Shown here one piece after another: positions 22,536 to 34,552 of a stretch of 64,000 nt of DNA. The notes under the pieces were generated by a model. That model was given only the letters and a program-made list of their open reading frames with translations, did not search any database and was not told the origin of the DNA. The position numbers and the translations under genes were made by a program. The stretch is from contig NC_134460.1 in the NCBI RefSeq assembly GCF_047948215.1, positions 17,346,001 through 17,410,000 on the forward strand. Reading direction: 5' to 3'. Position 1 is the stretch's first letter, and each line of letters starts with the position of its first letter. The DNA is from Lycorma delicatula (taxonomy: Eukaryota; Arthropoda; Insecta; Hemiptera; Fulgoridae).

Positions 22536-24489
22536 TTTTTATATACTATAAAATTTACCTATCAACCAAATTAAAAAATAATAATAATTTATGTCCAATG
22601 GAACTGGGTTTCAGCCAATAACTACAAATGTGAATAAATAAAATATAAATAATAATTGTTACCAAAATAGGTTAATATTAATGATTTATACAATGTACAT
22701 TAACCATTAAATTAAATCCGTAATAAGAGTACAGAGTTGGAAAAGGACTCGGTTTATTAGAAATGTACTATTCATTCTCTACCAACAATAGTTAATAGAA
22801 GAATATCTATCTTCTTCATCTTTTTCATAAACTGGGGGAAGACTACTGACATTAAGCTTAAGGATTATGTAATGTACAGGTATAAAGAAAGAATTAAAGA
22901 AAAAAGGACTCATTATATTAAATTTTATCGATAATATCAAGTGAAAATAGGGGTTGCTGCAGTTCTACAGTGCCTATACGCTAGCCGCCACTGATAGGAA
23001 TGAATAAGAAGGCAATGCAAACGATATGTGAACTGACAGTAATCAGAGATTGGTGGGAATAGAATTCAAATCAAAATAGGCACGATTTCCCTTCGTTCTT
23101 TAAAAAAACCTTTTGGGTTCTTTAAAGTCAGTTATTTTAAGGCGCAGTGCACAGTCTCACCTATTAATCTTTACTACTGAACAGTACAGAGTGACTGGTG
23201 AATTCTTACAGTACTCGTTGATTCAATTTTTTAATAATCCTATACATTTTTATCAATTATTAGATCCATTTATTCATTTATTTGCAGTATAACTCCAACA
23301 CTCAAACTTCTTTTTTTTTTGTAAAAAGAAAAAATTACTGAGCGTAGTAGACGCATATAAATAATCTTTACCTATTACTGAGATTAGTTCTTTTATCTTC
23401 TTTTCTCAAAACATATATGTCGTAGGCGAATTGAAAAATCAGGTTTACTGTAAAGAGCGCCGTCATTTTGCAATGCAACGGGCAACTTGGAAAATTATCT
23501 AGCAATTTGTAATCAGCCTGACATTTTTCAGGCTTATTGTAATGAGCCACTACAACTTTAGGCTAATTATAATATGGGCAATTTTTTGCTCATTAAAGAG
23601 AAACAGAGGTAAATATAGCTCGAATATAATCATTATTGCCTATAATAATAAATTATAAATATAATCAAACCAAACTTAACCTAAGCTCGCTAACCTTGAC
23701 TAGTAAGTAATTAATATCAATTACTTGTGAAATAAGCATAAAAAACTATTTAAATCATTAAAATGTAAGTTCTATTTAGTTTTATAAAATTATATAATAA
23801 TTCTACACAAATTAACATGCAGAATGAGGTATTACTTTACATTGGATCTATTCATGAAGAATGACTTATTCTTCTATTCAAGAAGTCTACTTTAACTGTA
23901 CGAGACGAATTCACGTATCCTACAGAAATAGTAATATGAATGGGTGTACGTATAAAAGAGAATATAACGTTAGTTTTTAACTTAGATTACATTTCCTTTT
24001 CTGAATACGATAATCTTGCCAAGTAATTATCATAAACACAATATCGCTGCTTTGCAATTTAAAAAGATAACCTACCTATTCGCATTATAATAATAATAAT
24101 TCATGTTCGTTTAAGTTACAATTATTTTTTCTATTTTTTAATTACTAACATGATTTTAATTAGAAAATAATTAAAAACTATATTAACGAACTTTCATAAC
24201 ATTTAAATAAAGTTTAGAATTTAAATCCTTGCACGGTGATAAAATTACAAATCTTATTATCCTTAGCGTCTTAAAAAAAATTCTATTTAAAAAATACACA
24301 TTTACTTACTTTGTTACTGAAAAAAAAAAAAAATTTTAAACGTTAATCCACTTTTCCATTTAGTGGATCTGTAAATCTACTAAAATATAAAACTGATTAA
24401 AAAATTATTTTTTTTATTTTTATTTATTATTTTTTTTAACGAGATTTTACAATTTCTCCACTGCTTGGGTTTATGAAATTATATTTAAC
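22536..24489. other. AT-rich stretch without recognised genes
   Basis: Short low-complexity frames only. A poly-A run lies just before (22368-22388). No domain or repeat partner was recognised. Confidence 0.5.
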
Positions 24490-24597
24490 AAAAAAAACGC
24501 AAATATTGTATGATTTCCCCGGTTAAACCGGTCAAATATAACTTGAAAAAAGTATAACTGTTATAAATTATAACATTTATGAAAGTAATGAAAAAGT

Positions 24598-24837
24598 TCC
24601 ATGATATGTATGAGTGTAAATGAAGTGTAGTGTAGTCTTGTACATTCTCAATTTGACTATTTCTGAGATGTGTGGTTAATTGAAACCCAACCACCACCAA
24701 AGAACACCGGTATCCACGATCTAGTATTCAAATCCGTGTAAAAATAACTGGCTTTACTAGGACTTGAACGCTGTAACTCTCGACTTTCCAAATCAGCTGA
24801 TTTGGGAAGACGCGTTAACCACTAGACCAACCCAATA
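24598..24837 (-). mobile_element. tRNA-derived SINE, family A, nested in another repeat
   Basis: On the minus strand the head has 'TTGGTCTAGTGGTTAACGCG' (box A) and 'GTTCAAGTCCTAG' (box B), then 'CCGGTGTTCTTTGGTGG' and 'GGTTTCAATTAACCACACAT'. It interrupts the interspersed repeat of 24490-25620, so it inserted later than that repeat. This is one of the better preserved family A copies; no clear target duplication is seen. Confidence 0.8.
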
Positions 24838-25388
24838 GGTCGCACACAGTTAGCAAAACTACTATAACTTTACTATCCTTTTAATTGTTAAAAAAAAAAA
24901 AAAATACAAAAAAGTTTTAAATATAAAAAATTAAGAGTTAGAGCAAAAAAGGAAAAAAAAGAGATTATATTTTTTAGAGTTGGGGAATAAAGTTTAAGAA
25001 ACGTTTTATTAAAATATTCGTACATAAGTTAAGCTTACGAAATTTTCTTGTAAAATATTTTATAAATCTAAAATCCCCTTTAATACGACTATATTTTTAG
25101 AAAATATTTAAACCGAAGAGAAATAGCAAAGAACAAAGAAATATTTCAATTTTAACCGGTTATATGGTTAATTTTTAAAAGATATCTTTTTTTTTAGATT
25201 ATTTAAAGATGCATTTTAGGTAACAAATTTAATAAAGTTTCTTTAAAATGCCTTTGAATAAAATTGAAATTTGTTTTTTTACGCAATATTCTCTTACTAC
25301 CGTAACGGATTTTGAAAAATATTAATGTGATTAATGTTACACATATCGAAATAATTGAGCCAAATTTGAAAAATTGGTTTGGTCAATA

Positions 25389-25418
25389 CTGAGGATTAAG
25401 TCTGATCTTAATCCTCAG
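25389..25418. repeat. Perfect 12-bp stem hairpin
   Basis: CTGAGGATTAAG (25389-25400) and CTTAATCCTCAG (25407-25418) are exact reverse complements separated by TCTGAT. It lies in the 24.5-25.6 kb repeat; the corresponding place in the 55.9-kb copy does not show it. Confidence 0.8.
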
Positions 25419-25620
25419 AGGTCAGAGGCAGTACGATATACATACCTTGTTATTACGTACGCTGGACAAACAAAATAACCCATAAATCCGAAAATAAAAA
25501 AAAGAATAAAGTAATAAATATTCAAGCCCCAACATATATACAAATGATGTTTGGTCAAGATGAATGTGTTGGACCCTTAAATGTAAAGGTTAGCAAAAAA
25601 AGTCTATCTCCATTTTGACA

Positions 25621-28241
25621 CGATCACCATACCTTCTTTAATGCACTCGTAGCTATTCTAGCTATCCGGCGATAAAGTAAAAAAGATTTTTATTTTCCCA
25701 AAAAAAGTATTTAACGTTTGAAAAAAAAAAATTTTTTTCCCGAAAAATTTCTTAAAATGTGACCTTAATCTATCAGTTCTAGAAACACAAATTTCTGCTC
25801 TCCTCACCTATGAAAGAAACAGTTTCAAAATCACTTATTATTAATAGGATTTAATTTTTTTTTAATTTGATGATAAACGGAATCAGAATTTGAAAAACCA
25901 GAACATTTTATATAAAAATATAATATTTTTATATAAATAAGAAGAAGTTCCCGAAAATAAAAACTTTTGTTAGTACATTCCTTACATAATAATAAATAAA
26001 TGTATAAAAACCATCATTCAGAAACGCTTTTATTCTTTTATTACAGCATTATAGTTTTTTATATAAAACATTTTAACTTAAAAAAATTGAAATTTTAATA
26101 TATTTCCTAATGCCTAAAAATTCAGAAACGGTTAATAAAATCTATTTTATTATTATTAATAAATAAATGCAATTTACTCTTCTGGAAAGACATCTACAAA
26201 ACGTAATCATGTTTATAACTGTGATGAATGAATGGTTTCTTAACCATTTCTCTGATAATATATGATTTATACAGTACTAAAAGCATATTTTCCAGTTGAT
26301 TTATATGTGACAATACATGTGAAAAACTTATTACAAATGACAGCAGAACACTTTTCATTTTGTATGCAAGAGGGATTGGCTGTACAATGAACATCATTAT
26401 TTTCAGAAAAAACAAATTTGGTTTCTTGTTCCTTAGATATTTTAACAAAAGAAAGACTGTGATAAAAAGAATAATAGGTTAATGCATTTTTAACTCTTTG
26501 TATAGTGAAACAATGAATTATAAATAAGGTTTTAACTCAAAAAAAAAGTAAATAAAAAAAATATACAATATTCTCTACATAAAAAAAGTGTTCCTAATCA
26601 TATTATTGGCTTCAAAACTGACATTAAACATTAATTTACAATAGCTGCTCAAATTATCTAGCATTTACGATAAAATAAGTGTAATCACAACTGTTCATCG
26701 GACGTTGCACATTCTATATATGATTTGGAATAATTTCATTTCATTGAAATCATATTTTTTTCCTTATCAAGAAATCATAAAACAATTTAATCCGTATCTG
26801 AGATATGATTTTCTATTTTAAATACTAAAACACATAGATAAAAGGATTACGGACTGTTTTACGTATTATATAATATTTGTTATGAAATAAGTTATATAAT
26901 GAAATCACGCAGAATAAACTTGTAAAGATAAAAGAAAGGCCTCCGGTGATTTTTAAATGCCAAATAAAAAAAAATTAATAGATATTAAGAGTAAAACAAA
27001 AGATGATCAATTTGATTATACTGATAAAAATTTTAATTAAATTCATATTACATTAAAAAAAGAAAACAAAAAAATCTATATATACAATTAAAGATAATTT
27101 TAAAAAAAACATAGTGTTAGAAAATAATTATAGGAACACTATAATTTTACGTAAATTAATTCGATCGTGAAAGATCAAAAACGCCTGCCTTATTTTAGAA
27201 TATTGTAACCCAACCCAAACATAGAAATGAATTCTTATTATAAAAGATTCTTGTATTACATTTTATTCAGTATTACAGGTTATATTGTTATACTATTATA
27301 ACCTTACGTAATTTAAAGTGCCGGTTATAAACAAACTAAAAATAATAAACTAGTTTCTTCGATCAGAATATTATAGATGCTTATGTATAACAGGATTATA
27401 TTTTTCTTGTACATATTGCTTACCTAACGTACCGTAACGTACATTACGCCTAACAATTAAATGAAAAAAAAAAATGCTTTGATCGATAGAGAGAAAGTAT
27501 TTTTTTTTTTAAATAATGAGCAAATATTTATTAATTTATAAACCCAGAACCGTTTCATTACATTAAAAATTTATGATACTTCTTTTAGACAACGAATAAT
27601 CAATACTTCAATTATATTGGGTAAGGTTTTTAATATTTAAAAATGAATCAATCGATCGGTAAATTAAAAACTTTTTTTTTTCTATGAAGTATATATTTAA
27701 ATTAAATATAATATTTAAATAGCAGCGTAGAATATTCATACTAATCAATATTTAAACAATTGATCTTCTATATTTTTAGTTTTTAATAATAATGATTATT
27801 ATAAAATATTTATGAATATCCTTAAAAGATACGGTTAGTTACAAATTACGTAGTTAAAAGCGTACTTATTTTTAGTAAAAGGGGTCGACGCCCTCTTGCT
27901 TTAGAAGCAGTTTTTTCTCGACAGTTATTATTATAGTATATTATATAAAAAGGAAAAAGTATGGTAATCGTGGAAAAACACATTTCCACTTCTTCTATTT
28001 TGGGAGTTAAGCAAATAATGAAAAGAAAGTGAACGTATTCAGTCCCTTCGTATTTTTATAAGTATGTATGTGTGCGTTGGCGTCTTTATTCAATTATTTT
28101 TTTAGAATTAGCTGGATAAAAATTTGGTTTGATTACTTCAAAGGAGTAATCATATTTATGCGGGACTTCAAAATTTTACTCGTATGAGGTTTGAGCTATT
28201 TAAAAAAAAAATTTTTTAAAAAGAAAAAAAAAGATTTTTTT
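25621..28241. other. AT-rich stretch without recognised genes
   Basis: Reading frames such as 26194-26448 (minus) are Leu/Ile/Lys-rich without a recognised domain, as expected from AT-rich DNA. No repeat partner was recognised. Confidence 0.5.
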
Positions 28242-29941
28242 TTTACTTCCTTGTACAAAGTAAAGAAAGGATTGCGATCGCGAAAAAATTTGGTTTTCAG
28301 ATTTCAACGGAAATATTCTTTTAGAACATCCTTGAATCCATTTTGACTAGCTTCGGCTTGACATCTGTACGTACGTATGAATGTATAACTCGCATAACTC
28401 AAAAACGATTAGCCGTAGAATGTTGAAATTTTAGATTTAGGACTGCTGTAACATCAAATTGTGCACCTCCCTTTTGGATTGCAATTGAGTTGACCAAAAA
28501 GTCCAAGAAAAGCCCAAAGTCCAAAAGAATTTGGATTTTTTCTTAACTGCAGTAATAAGCTCTCATTGAGATCTTTTCAACGGTATATCATAAGTGGTAC
28601 TTAATTTCATTAGTTCCAGAGTGGTAGCCAAATAAAATTTTTATTAAAATAGTTTCTTGATCTTACAAGGGGAAGGCACATCGGTTCGAATTGGACTTCA
28701 TTTGCTTCTTTTTTTAACTTTTGTTTTTAAAAATTAAATATATTGATTTATTAATAATTACGAGTATTAACCTGTGATTGTAATTATTCAATAATAACAA
28801 TAAAAAAATATATATATGAAAAAAATCAGATATTATTAGCGAAATAAAATTTTATGTACTTTTAAGAATGTGTATATGTAATTTGATTGACGTACAAGGA
28901 AAGCATGCGGTATTTACATCATATTTTTTCTTATAAACTTTATTTCCCCAGGATAACACCGAAATTAAAAAATAAAAGTTTTTTAGCTCTGGTGTTCTCA
29001 TTCATTTTTTTTTTTTTTTTTTTTTTTTTAATGGTAATAGATTTGATAAAATATTTCATGAAACTTAATTTAAAAAAAAAAATACTTTCACAAATTATAC
29101 AGAATATTTTTACAGAATTTCGAAAAAGTATTTTTCTGGTATTAGATAAAAATATTATTCATATAGATTATATCAGGTAAATCGTGTTCTACCTATTTAT
29201 TTAAATAAATGAGGTATTACTTCACATGTTAATTACATCAGACTAAATTTCAGATTTACATTGTAGGGAAAACAAAACCAAACAATTATAATACCACATG
29301 AATTACTTGTACGCCTATTCAATTTATATACACACTTAAAAAAAATGAAAAGTACATAAAATTTTATTTCAATAATAACTTCTGATATTTTTTAATTTTT
29401 TATTGTTATTATTTATTATAAAACGTTTTTTATAATCAGAGGTTAATAATTATTAATAAATTAATATATTTAAATTAAAAAAAAGAAGTTAAAAAAAAAG
29501 TCTGATTCGAACCGATGTGCCTTCCTCTTATAAGATCCAAATATTTAAGTATCACTTATAATATATTACTTAAAAGTCCTCAATGAGGGCTTATAACTGC
29601 AGTTAAGAAAAACTCCAAATTTTGTTTGTATTTTGGGCTTTTTTTTGGACACTTCTGGTTCAGTCAATTGCAATCAAAATGGGAGACGCACAACTAGATG
29701 TTTTAACAATCCTAAATATAAAATTTCAACATTCTACGGCTAATCGTTTTTGTGTTATGCGGGATAAGTACGTACGTACATACATACATACATACACACA
29801 TACATACGTACGTACAGACTTCACGCCGAAACTACTCAAAATGGATTCAGGGAAAGTCAAAATGTATATTTCCGTTGAAATCTGAAAACAGAAGTTTTTC
29901 GCAATCACAATACTTCCTTTACTTCGTACAAGGAAGTAAAA
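28242..29941. mobile_element. Element with very long (~0.67 kb) terminal inverted repeats
   Basis: The arm 28242-28925 is mirrored by 29285-29941. From the outside inward both contain 'ACTTCCTTGTACNAAGTAAA', 'GATCGCGAAAAA' or a variant, 'CTGTACGTACGTA', 'AAAACGATTAGCCGTAGAAT', 'CTAAGT/AACTGCAGT'-type sequence, 'GGCACATCGGTTCGAAT', and further in 'GAAATAAAATTTTATGTACT'. The spacer (about 28926-29284) is AT-rich, includes a T run of about 23 (29007-29029) and has no recognisable transposase. The outer end is itself a small palindrome (ACTTCCTT...AAGGAAGT on the right arm). A single end of the same family lies at 49325-49735. No target duplication is evident. Such long TIRs fit foldback-type or other long-TIR non-autonomous DNA elements; the superfamily is unknown. 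Confidence 0.75.
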
Positions 29942-30653
29942 ATAAAGCAAATTAATTATCAGTCTTTTGATTATTTTTTCATTACTATTGCAATTTTTTT
30001 TATATTATTTTGAATCTGATCGTTGAAAAGTATTTGTTGTTGTTACTACGCTAAAATCATGAACGTTATTTAGTTACAATTGGCAAAAACATTAAAAAAA
30101 ATCTTGCGTAATAAAATATAAACAGTGTAACATTTCGCGGCGGGCCTTAGGTCTGCCTTTTTTTTTAGTATTCATAAATATGTTAAAACCTCATTTTATC
30201 TAACTAAAAAAATTCAAACAGTCATTATTTCTATCAACTAAATTAGTACTAATTTTAATAAAACGTAGGAACAGCTAACGCTAAACATTTCCCAGAATTT
30301 GGATAGTACGTAAAAATTTTAACTCAACATTATACGATAAAAAATTAAACAATTTTTTTTAAAATCAGCTCTGACTTGTTTGTTAAACCTATTATACCTA
30401 TTAAAGTACTTTTGGATTATCATATACATCATAAAATATAAGTGAAAACATTTCGCATGACCATATCTCGGTGATTTAGAAAAAAAATAATTTGTAAATT
30501 AAACATTAAACTCTAAAGCTACAAAGACGTGGCGAAAATAATTACAAAAAAAAGTTATTATTTAAAGAGAAATAATTTAAAGCGAACTTTTCAAGTTGAT
30601 TACTAGAAACGGTAAAAAACATGGAATATCAATAAAGTATAGTATAACTTCAA

Positions 30654-30699
<46 letters not shown>

Positions 30700-31198
30700 G
30701 TATTATTTTATAAAAACTGGCGAACTGATACGAAGTACTCGGTATTATTATATGATGATTTATAATTTTATGACATAAATTTCCTACAGAAGGTGTAAAT
30801 AAATAATGACTCAACCTCTCTACATCTAGGATTCTGATATTTTCTACGCGCCAACTTATAAATAACAAATGTCATTTAATTAACTATGATTTAATCTTAA
30901 AATTAATTTATTATTTTTATTTGTTGAAACATAAATATTTCATGATTCATTGTATTGCTTTCAACATACATAAAAAGCAATGAAACATTGCATAACATCT
31001 TGTATGGTGTAAGTTATAGTGAATATTTCTATGCAGTGTTCTAACGTATTAATACTATTAATCACATGAAATGCCACGTACTAAACAAATCATATTTATT
31101 GTAAAAGATCGGATGAAATATTTTTAACTTATTTTGAATAAAAATTACACACAAGGACATTTTATATTTACCTTTGATTAAGAAAAAAATATATATAA
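29942..31198. other. AT-rich stretch with TA microsatellite
   Basis: A run of alternating TA lies at about 30659-30697. No gene or repeat partner was recognised. Confidence 0.55.
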
Positions 31199-31680
31199 AC
31201 TAGCAGACCCGGTAATGCTTTGCTGTTGTTAGATTTGAATATATATAATACGTATAGATTAAATGAACACAATTGAAAATTTGATAAAACAATAACAAAA
31301 TAAAAATTACGGAACTTCACAAAATTTAATCTTTCCCTTTTTCCGATTTTGTCATTTCTCACTCTTTCCCCGCACGTAAAAGGTACAATAGTTTTTTAGT
31401 CTATAGCGGACACACATATTGGAACCAATGAAATGGAATCGTAAAATATTTAGTATAGAGTATGTTGCTTTTACGTTCAACAGATAGCGTTGTTTTTCAA
31501 AAAAAGCATGTTTTTACCTGGCATAGGTGTGATATCTTAGGTACATAAATAATAGGTATATAAAAACACGCGCGTATTCGAATGCAACGTTGTGTCAAAA
31601 TTTCAAAGCAATCGGTGAAGAACTTTCGGAGAAGTAAGATTTTGAACAAACGAACATTTACATTTTTATTTGAACAGGTA
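31199..31680 (-). repeat. Interspersed repeat, inverted relative of the 7.4-8.2 kb repeat
   Basis: It begins with AACTAGCAGACCCGGTAATG, the reverse complement of the end of the plus-strand copy at 8158-8175. The next 150 bp match it ('TTAAATGAACA', 'GAAAATTTGATAAAAC', 'GGAACTTCACAAAATTTAA'). The far end, 31580-31680, has 'TTTCAAAGCAATCGGTGAAG' and 'CTTTCGGAGAAG', block types common in arthropod repeats. No protein is encoded. Confidence 0.55.
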
Positions 31681-31986
31681 ACTAAAAGTTGGTTACCAAG
31701 ATAGTATACTTAAGTAGCATCTTGTAAAATCTTCTACATAATACCATTTTAATAAGAACAGTTTTTAAAAGAATTTAATAAAATGACTTTTTATTTACGT
31801 TATTCATAACGTTTATTCATAATGAACTGATTACGATGATTTTGATTATGTTCAGAAAGTTCTTCTAATGGTTCCTTAGTACAGTTTTCCGGGTCATTTA
31901 AATGGTAACTTGATAAACGAAAAATTAAACTGTGTACCAAGCAGATTAATGATATTTTTATGTTTTTATTATATATGCTTAGAATT

Positions 31987-32094
31987 AAACTAATGATATA
32001 TTAGTTTGGTTGGTATTTCTCCCGCCACCACCCCATTCGGTCGCCCTAAAGCAGAAGACCGAATGTCAGGGCCACAAACAAACTAATGATATAT
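31987..32094. mobile_element. 78-bp insertion with perfect 15-bp target-site duplication
   Basis: AAACTAATGATATAT occurs at 31987-32001 and again at 32080-32094. Between them is a 78-bp GC-richer segment unlike its AT-rich surroundings. It contains the hairpin CATTCGGTC (32033-32041) / GACCGAATG (32057-32065). A 15-bp duplication is typical of LINE-machinery (target-primed) insertion, but there is no A tail and no Pol III box that I can see. It may be a tiny retroposed RNA or a truncated repeat 3' end. Confidence 0.7.
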
Positions 32095-33270
32095 ATATAG
32101 TCTGATGTCGCTTAAAGTATTTTCACACAAAAAATCATAAAAGGAATTTGAATTACTTACGGTAATATTTATTTTTGCATTTCCGTATTTTATGTCAGCC
32201 TTAATTCACATTCAGTAACATTCTTCTTATGTTGTTTTTGCATATTCCTTGTAATTTTTTTAATTAGATGTATATTTTTTACGTTTTATTTATTGCTACA
32301 GCTTTCTTTCAACTATAAAATTTTTTTTAGACCTGTACGAATTTAAAACGAAAATCAAATCGACATAAAAAATGTCACTAAAAAGCAAAAAAATTTCCAC
32401 CTCTTCCTTAACATTTGACCCGTTTTAAATCGGCAACGATTTTTACGTTAGGTTATTGTTTTTGATTTGGTTTCTGCTTCTAATATCTAATATCGATAAT
32501 TAAAGTAAACATTTTTAAATGTTACTATTTGGTTTTTTTTTACTTCATATTTCTGAAGTCTTATTTCTTTTTTTAAGTTTATTTTATTATTACAATTTGA
32601 AACTAATCAAAATATTAATTTTTCAGTTAAAATGACATTTATTATAAATAACTGGAGCAAAAGTAATAAAAAAGTATCAATAAAGAAAGCGGTGGTATCA
32701 AATGACAGGTATCAACAACGGATATATCGCCATGACCTGGATGCAATTTAGGTAATGACAGATAATTTATTGTCATTGTAATAAAAAGCATAAAATTGTT
32801 CTGTTACGGCTTCTGGGACGGTAGCAAAGCGTAAGTACAACAATTTTCTCACAAAATGATTCACTAATAATTAAATTAAAAATAATAAAAAATAAAACGG
32901 ACTAAAATAAAATAAATAACCTAATTTAAAAGTAAAATACTTTAAGTACAAATGGCTTCCGATTAATGTAAAAGTAATAACTTTTCCAACCGTATTTTAA
33001 ATACGGTTGGTTAGTCAATCAGAATATTACTGACGAAAATAGAAATAAAAAGGAAAAAACAAAACGAATGAAAATAAAAAATATTACCTTTCAAGTTCAA
33101 GTAAACTCGTATTAATAAATTTTGCGAGAAACTAAATAAAACACGAATAAATTTGATTTTCTTTTCTCTACAGTCTTTGGTAAATATACCGAAATCGATG
33201 AGCATCAATTAATTCAACCATACGTACGTTTGTTTGAAAGCATTTGCACATATTAGCTACGAACTTGCAT

Positions 33271-33311
<41 letters not shown>

Positions 33312-34552
33312 GTTTGCGGTAGCTCGTTTGAGAGTTTATACGTACAGAAACGGTTGTTCAGTGTAACATTAATGTTTTTGTAAAGGGAAGGGTTGAGTTT
33401 ATTTTACTAAAACCGACAGACAGGCAAAGAGCAATGATGGAAGCAGGTGGTAGCACCACGTGCAACATGAAGAGTTTCGGAATTGTAACGGAAGGGATAC
33501 CAAAACTAATTGGCATTTCACAAGAGAGTGTAATTTCCAGTTAGCTATTTGAAAACCCCTGCCTTCCGTGTACCATCACTAATATATTGACTGCTGCATA
33601 CTATATACACTGATTGATAATGCCCATCGGAATGCAACACTTCACATATCCCTTTAAGCCTCAACCATTCCTATTTATAACCCTAATCATAGTCGTCCGC
33701 TCTGCACGGGGTACGATCATGTCGCACACTAGTATAATTATTATCAATGGAAACAATGTCAGTTTATTTAACGTAATGTTATTTTATTATTTCTATTGAT
33801 TAATGGAAATAATCACAAATTCTTTTTTATAATTATTGTTAAAATTTCGTTCACTCTCTTGTAAACAAATTTTATCTATTGGTATGATCCATTATAGTAA
33901 ATGTAGAAGTATCATCTATTGTTGATAGTTAAGTAGCAACCAACCCTTTCCTGTCGTAATCTATCTACGCATAGTGTACAACTATGTACTATTCCAAATA
34001 AAATAATGATTAACTTAAAAAAGAAAGTAGAGAAGTAGAAAGTACATAAGTAGAAATAAAGTAATAGAAAAATTAATAAAAAAGTTCGAACGACTAATGA
34101 AAAAAAAAACTGTAAATTCTCTGAACGTAAGTTGAAATATACGAATTATCTACGTTTAGAAATGATATGAAAACGTATGTTAATTCTGAATTACAGTAGT
34201 ATCAACACAAATGCATTAGATGATTACTTGGCAATTAATGAAGAGGAGAAGGAGCTGGTCGTTCCTTCTCCTTCGAAAGAAGTGCAGGATATTCATGATA
34301 TTTTATGAAACAATTAAAAAGATCATCAAAGCATATAAGCTGATGATTATATAAGTACTCATATCACAGATATATTAACAAAAAGAAATAATAAATGGTA
34401 CCATATCACGAAAATATTACGGGAATATATAAAAATAAACTCTTGTTATTAAACCTAAGAAATACAAATGTTTCTCCTTATAATTGTTAAAAATTTGTAT
34501 AATATTAGCCCTTAAAATCAAATAAGCTTATAAACTGTAAGTGATATAACTC
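32095..34552. other. Non-coding stretch with CTA microsatellite
   Basis: 33220-33760 is less AT-rich than average, but I read no domain in it; short frames such as 33614-33799 have no known similarity. A TGTACGAT-type promoter search by eye gave nothing convincing. Confidence 0.45.
33271..33310. repeat. CTA trinucleotide microsatellite
   Basis: About thirteen uninterrupted CTA units. Confidence 0.95.

Larger units (their letters stand above)
24490..25620 (+). repeat. Interspersed repeat, copy 1 (with nested SINE)
   Basis: This aligns in order with 55900-56840: 'TTTATGAAAGTAATGAAAAA' (24579 / 55953), 'ATATTTTTTAGAGTTGGG' (24967 / 56136), 'AAGTAACAAATTT'-type sequence (25220 / 56500), 'TTTGAAAAA' with 'TCGAAATAATTGAGCCAAATTTGA' versus its relative near 56620, and 'GGACCCTTAAATGTAAAG' (25572) versus 'GGACCCTAAAACGTAAAG' (56806). 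No coding capacity is visible. Its class is unknown. Confidence 0.65.

Noticed and set aside
28887..29180. 97-residue frame with a Phe run
   Set aside because: The run comes from a T homopolymer in the spacer of the long-TIR element; the rest is low complexity.
29622..29955. Frames with Tyr-Thr-His repeats on both strands
   Set aside because: They come from the ACGTACGTA/CATACATA tract in the TIR arm.
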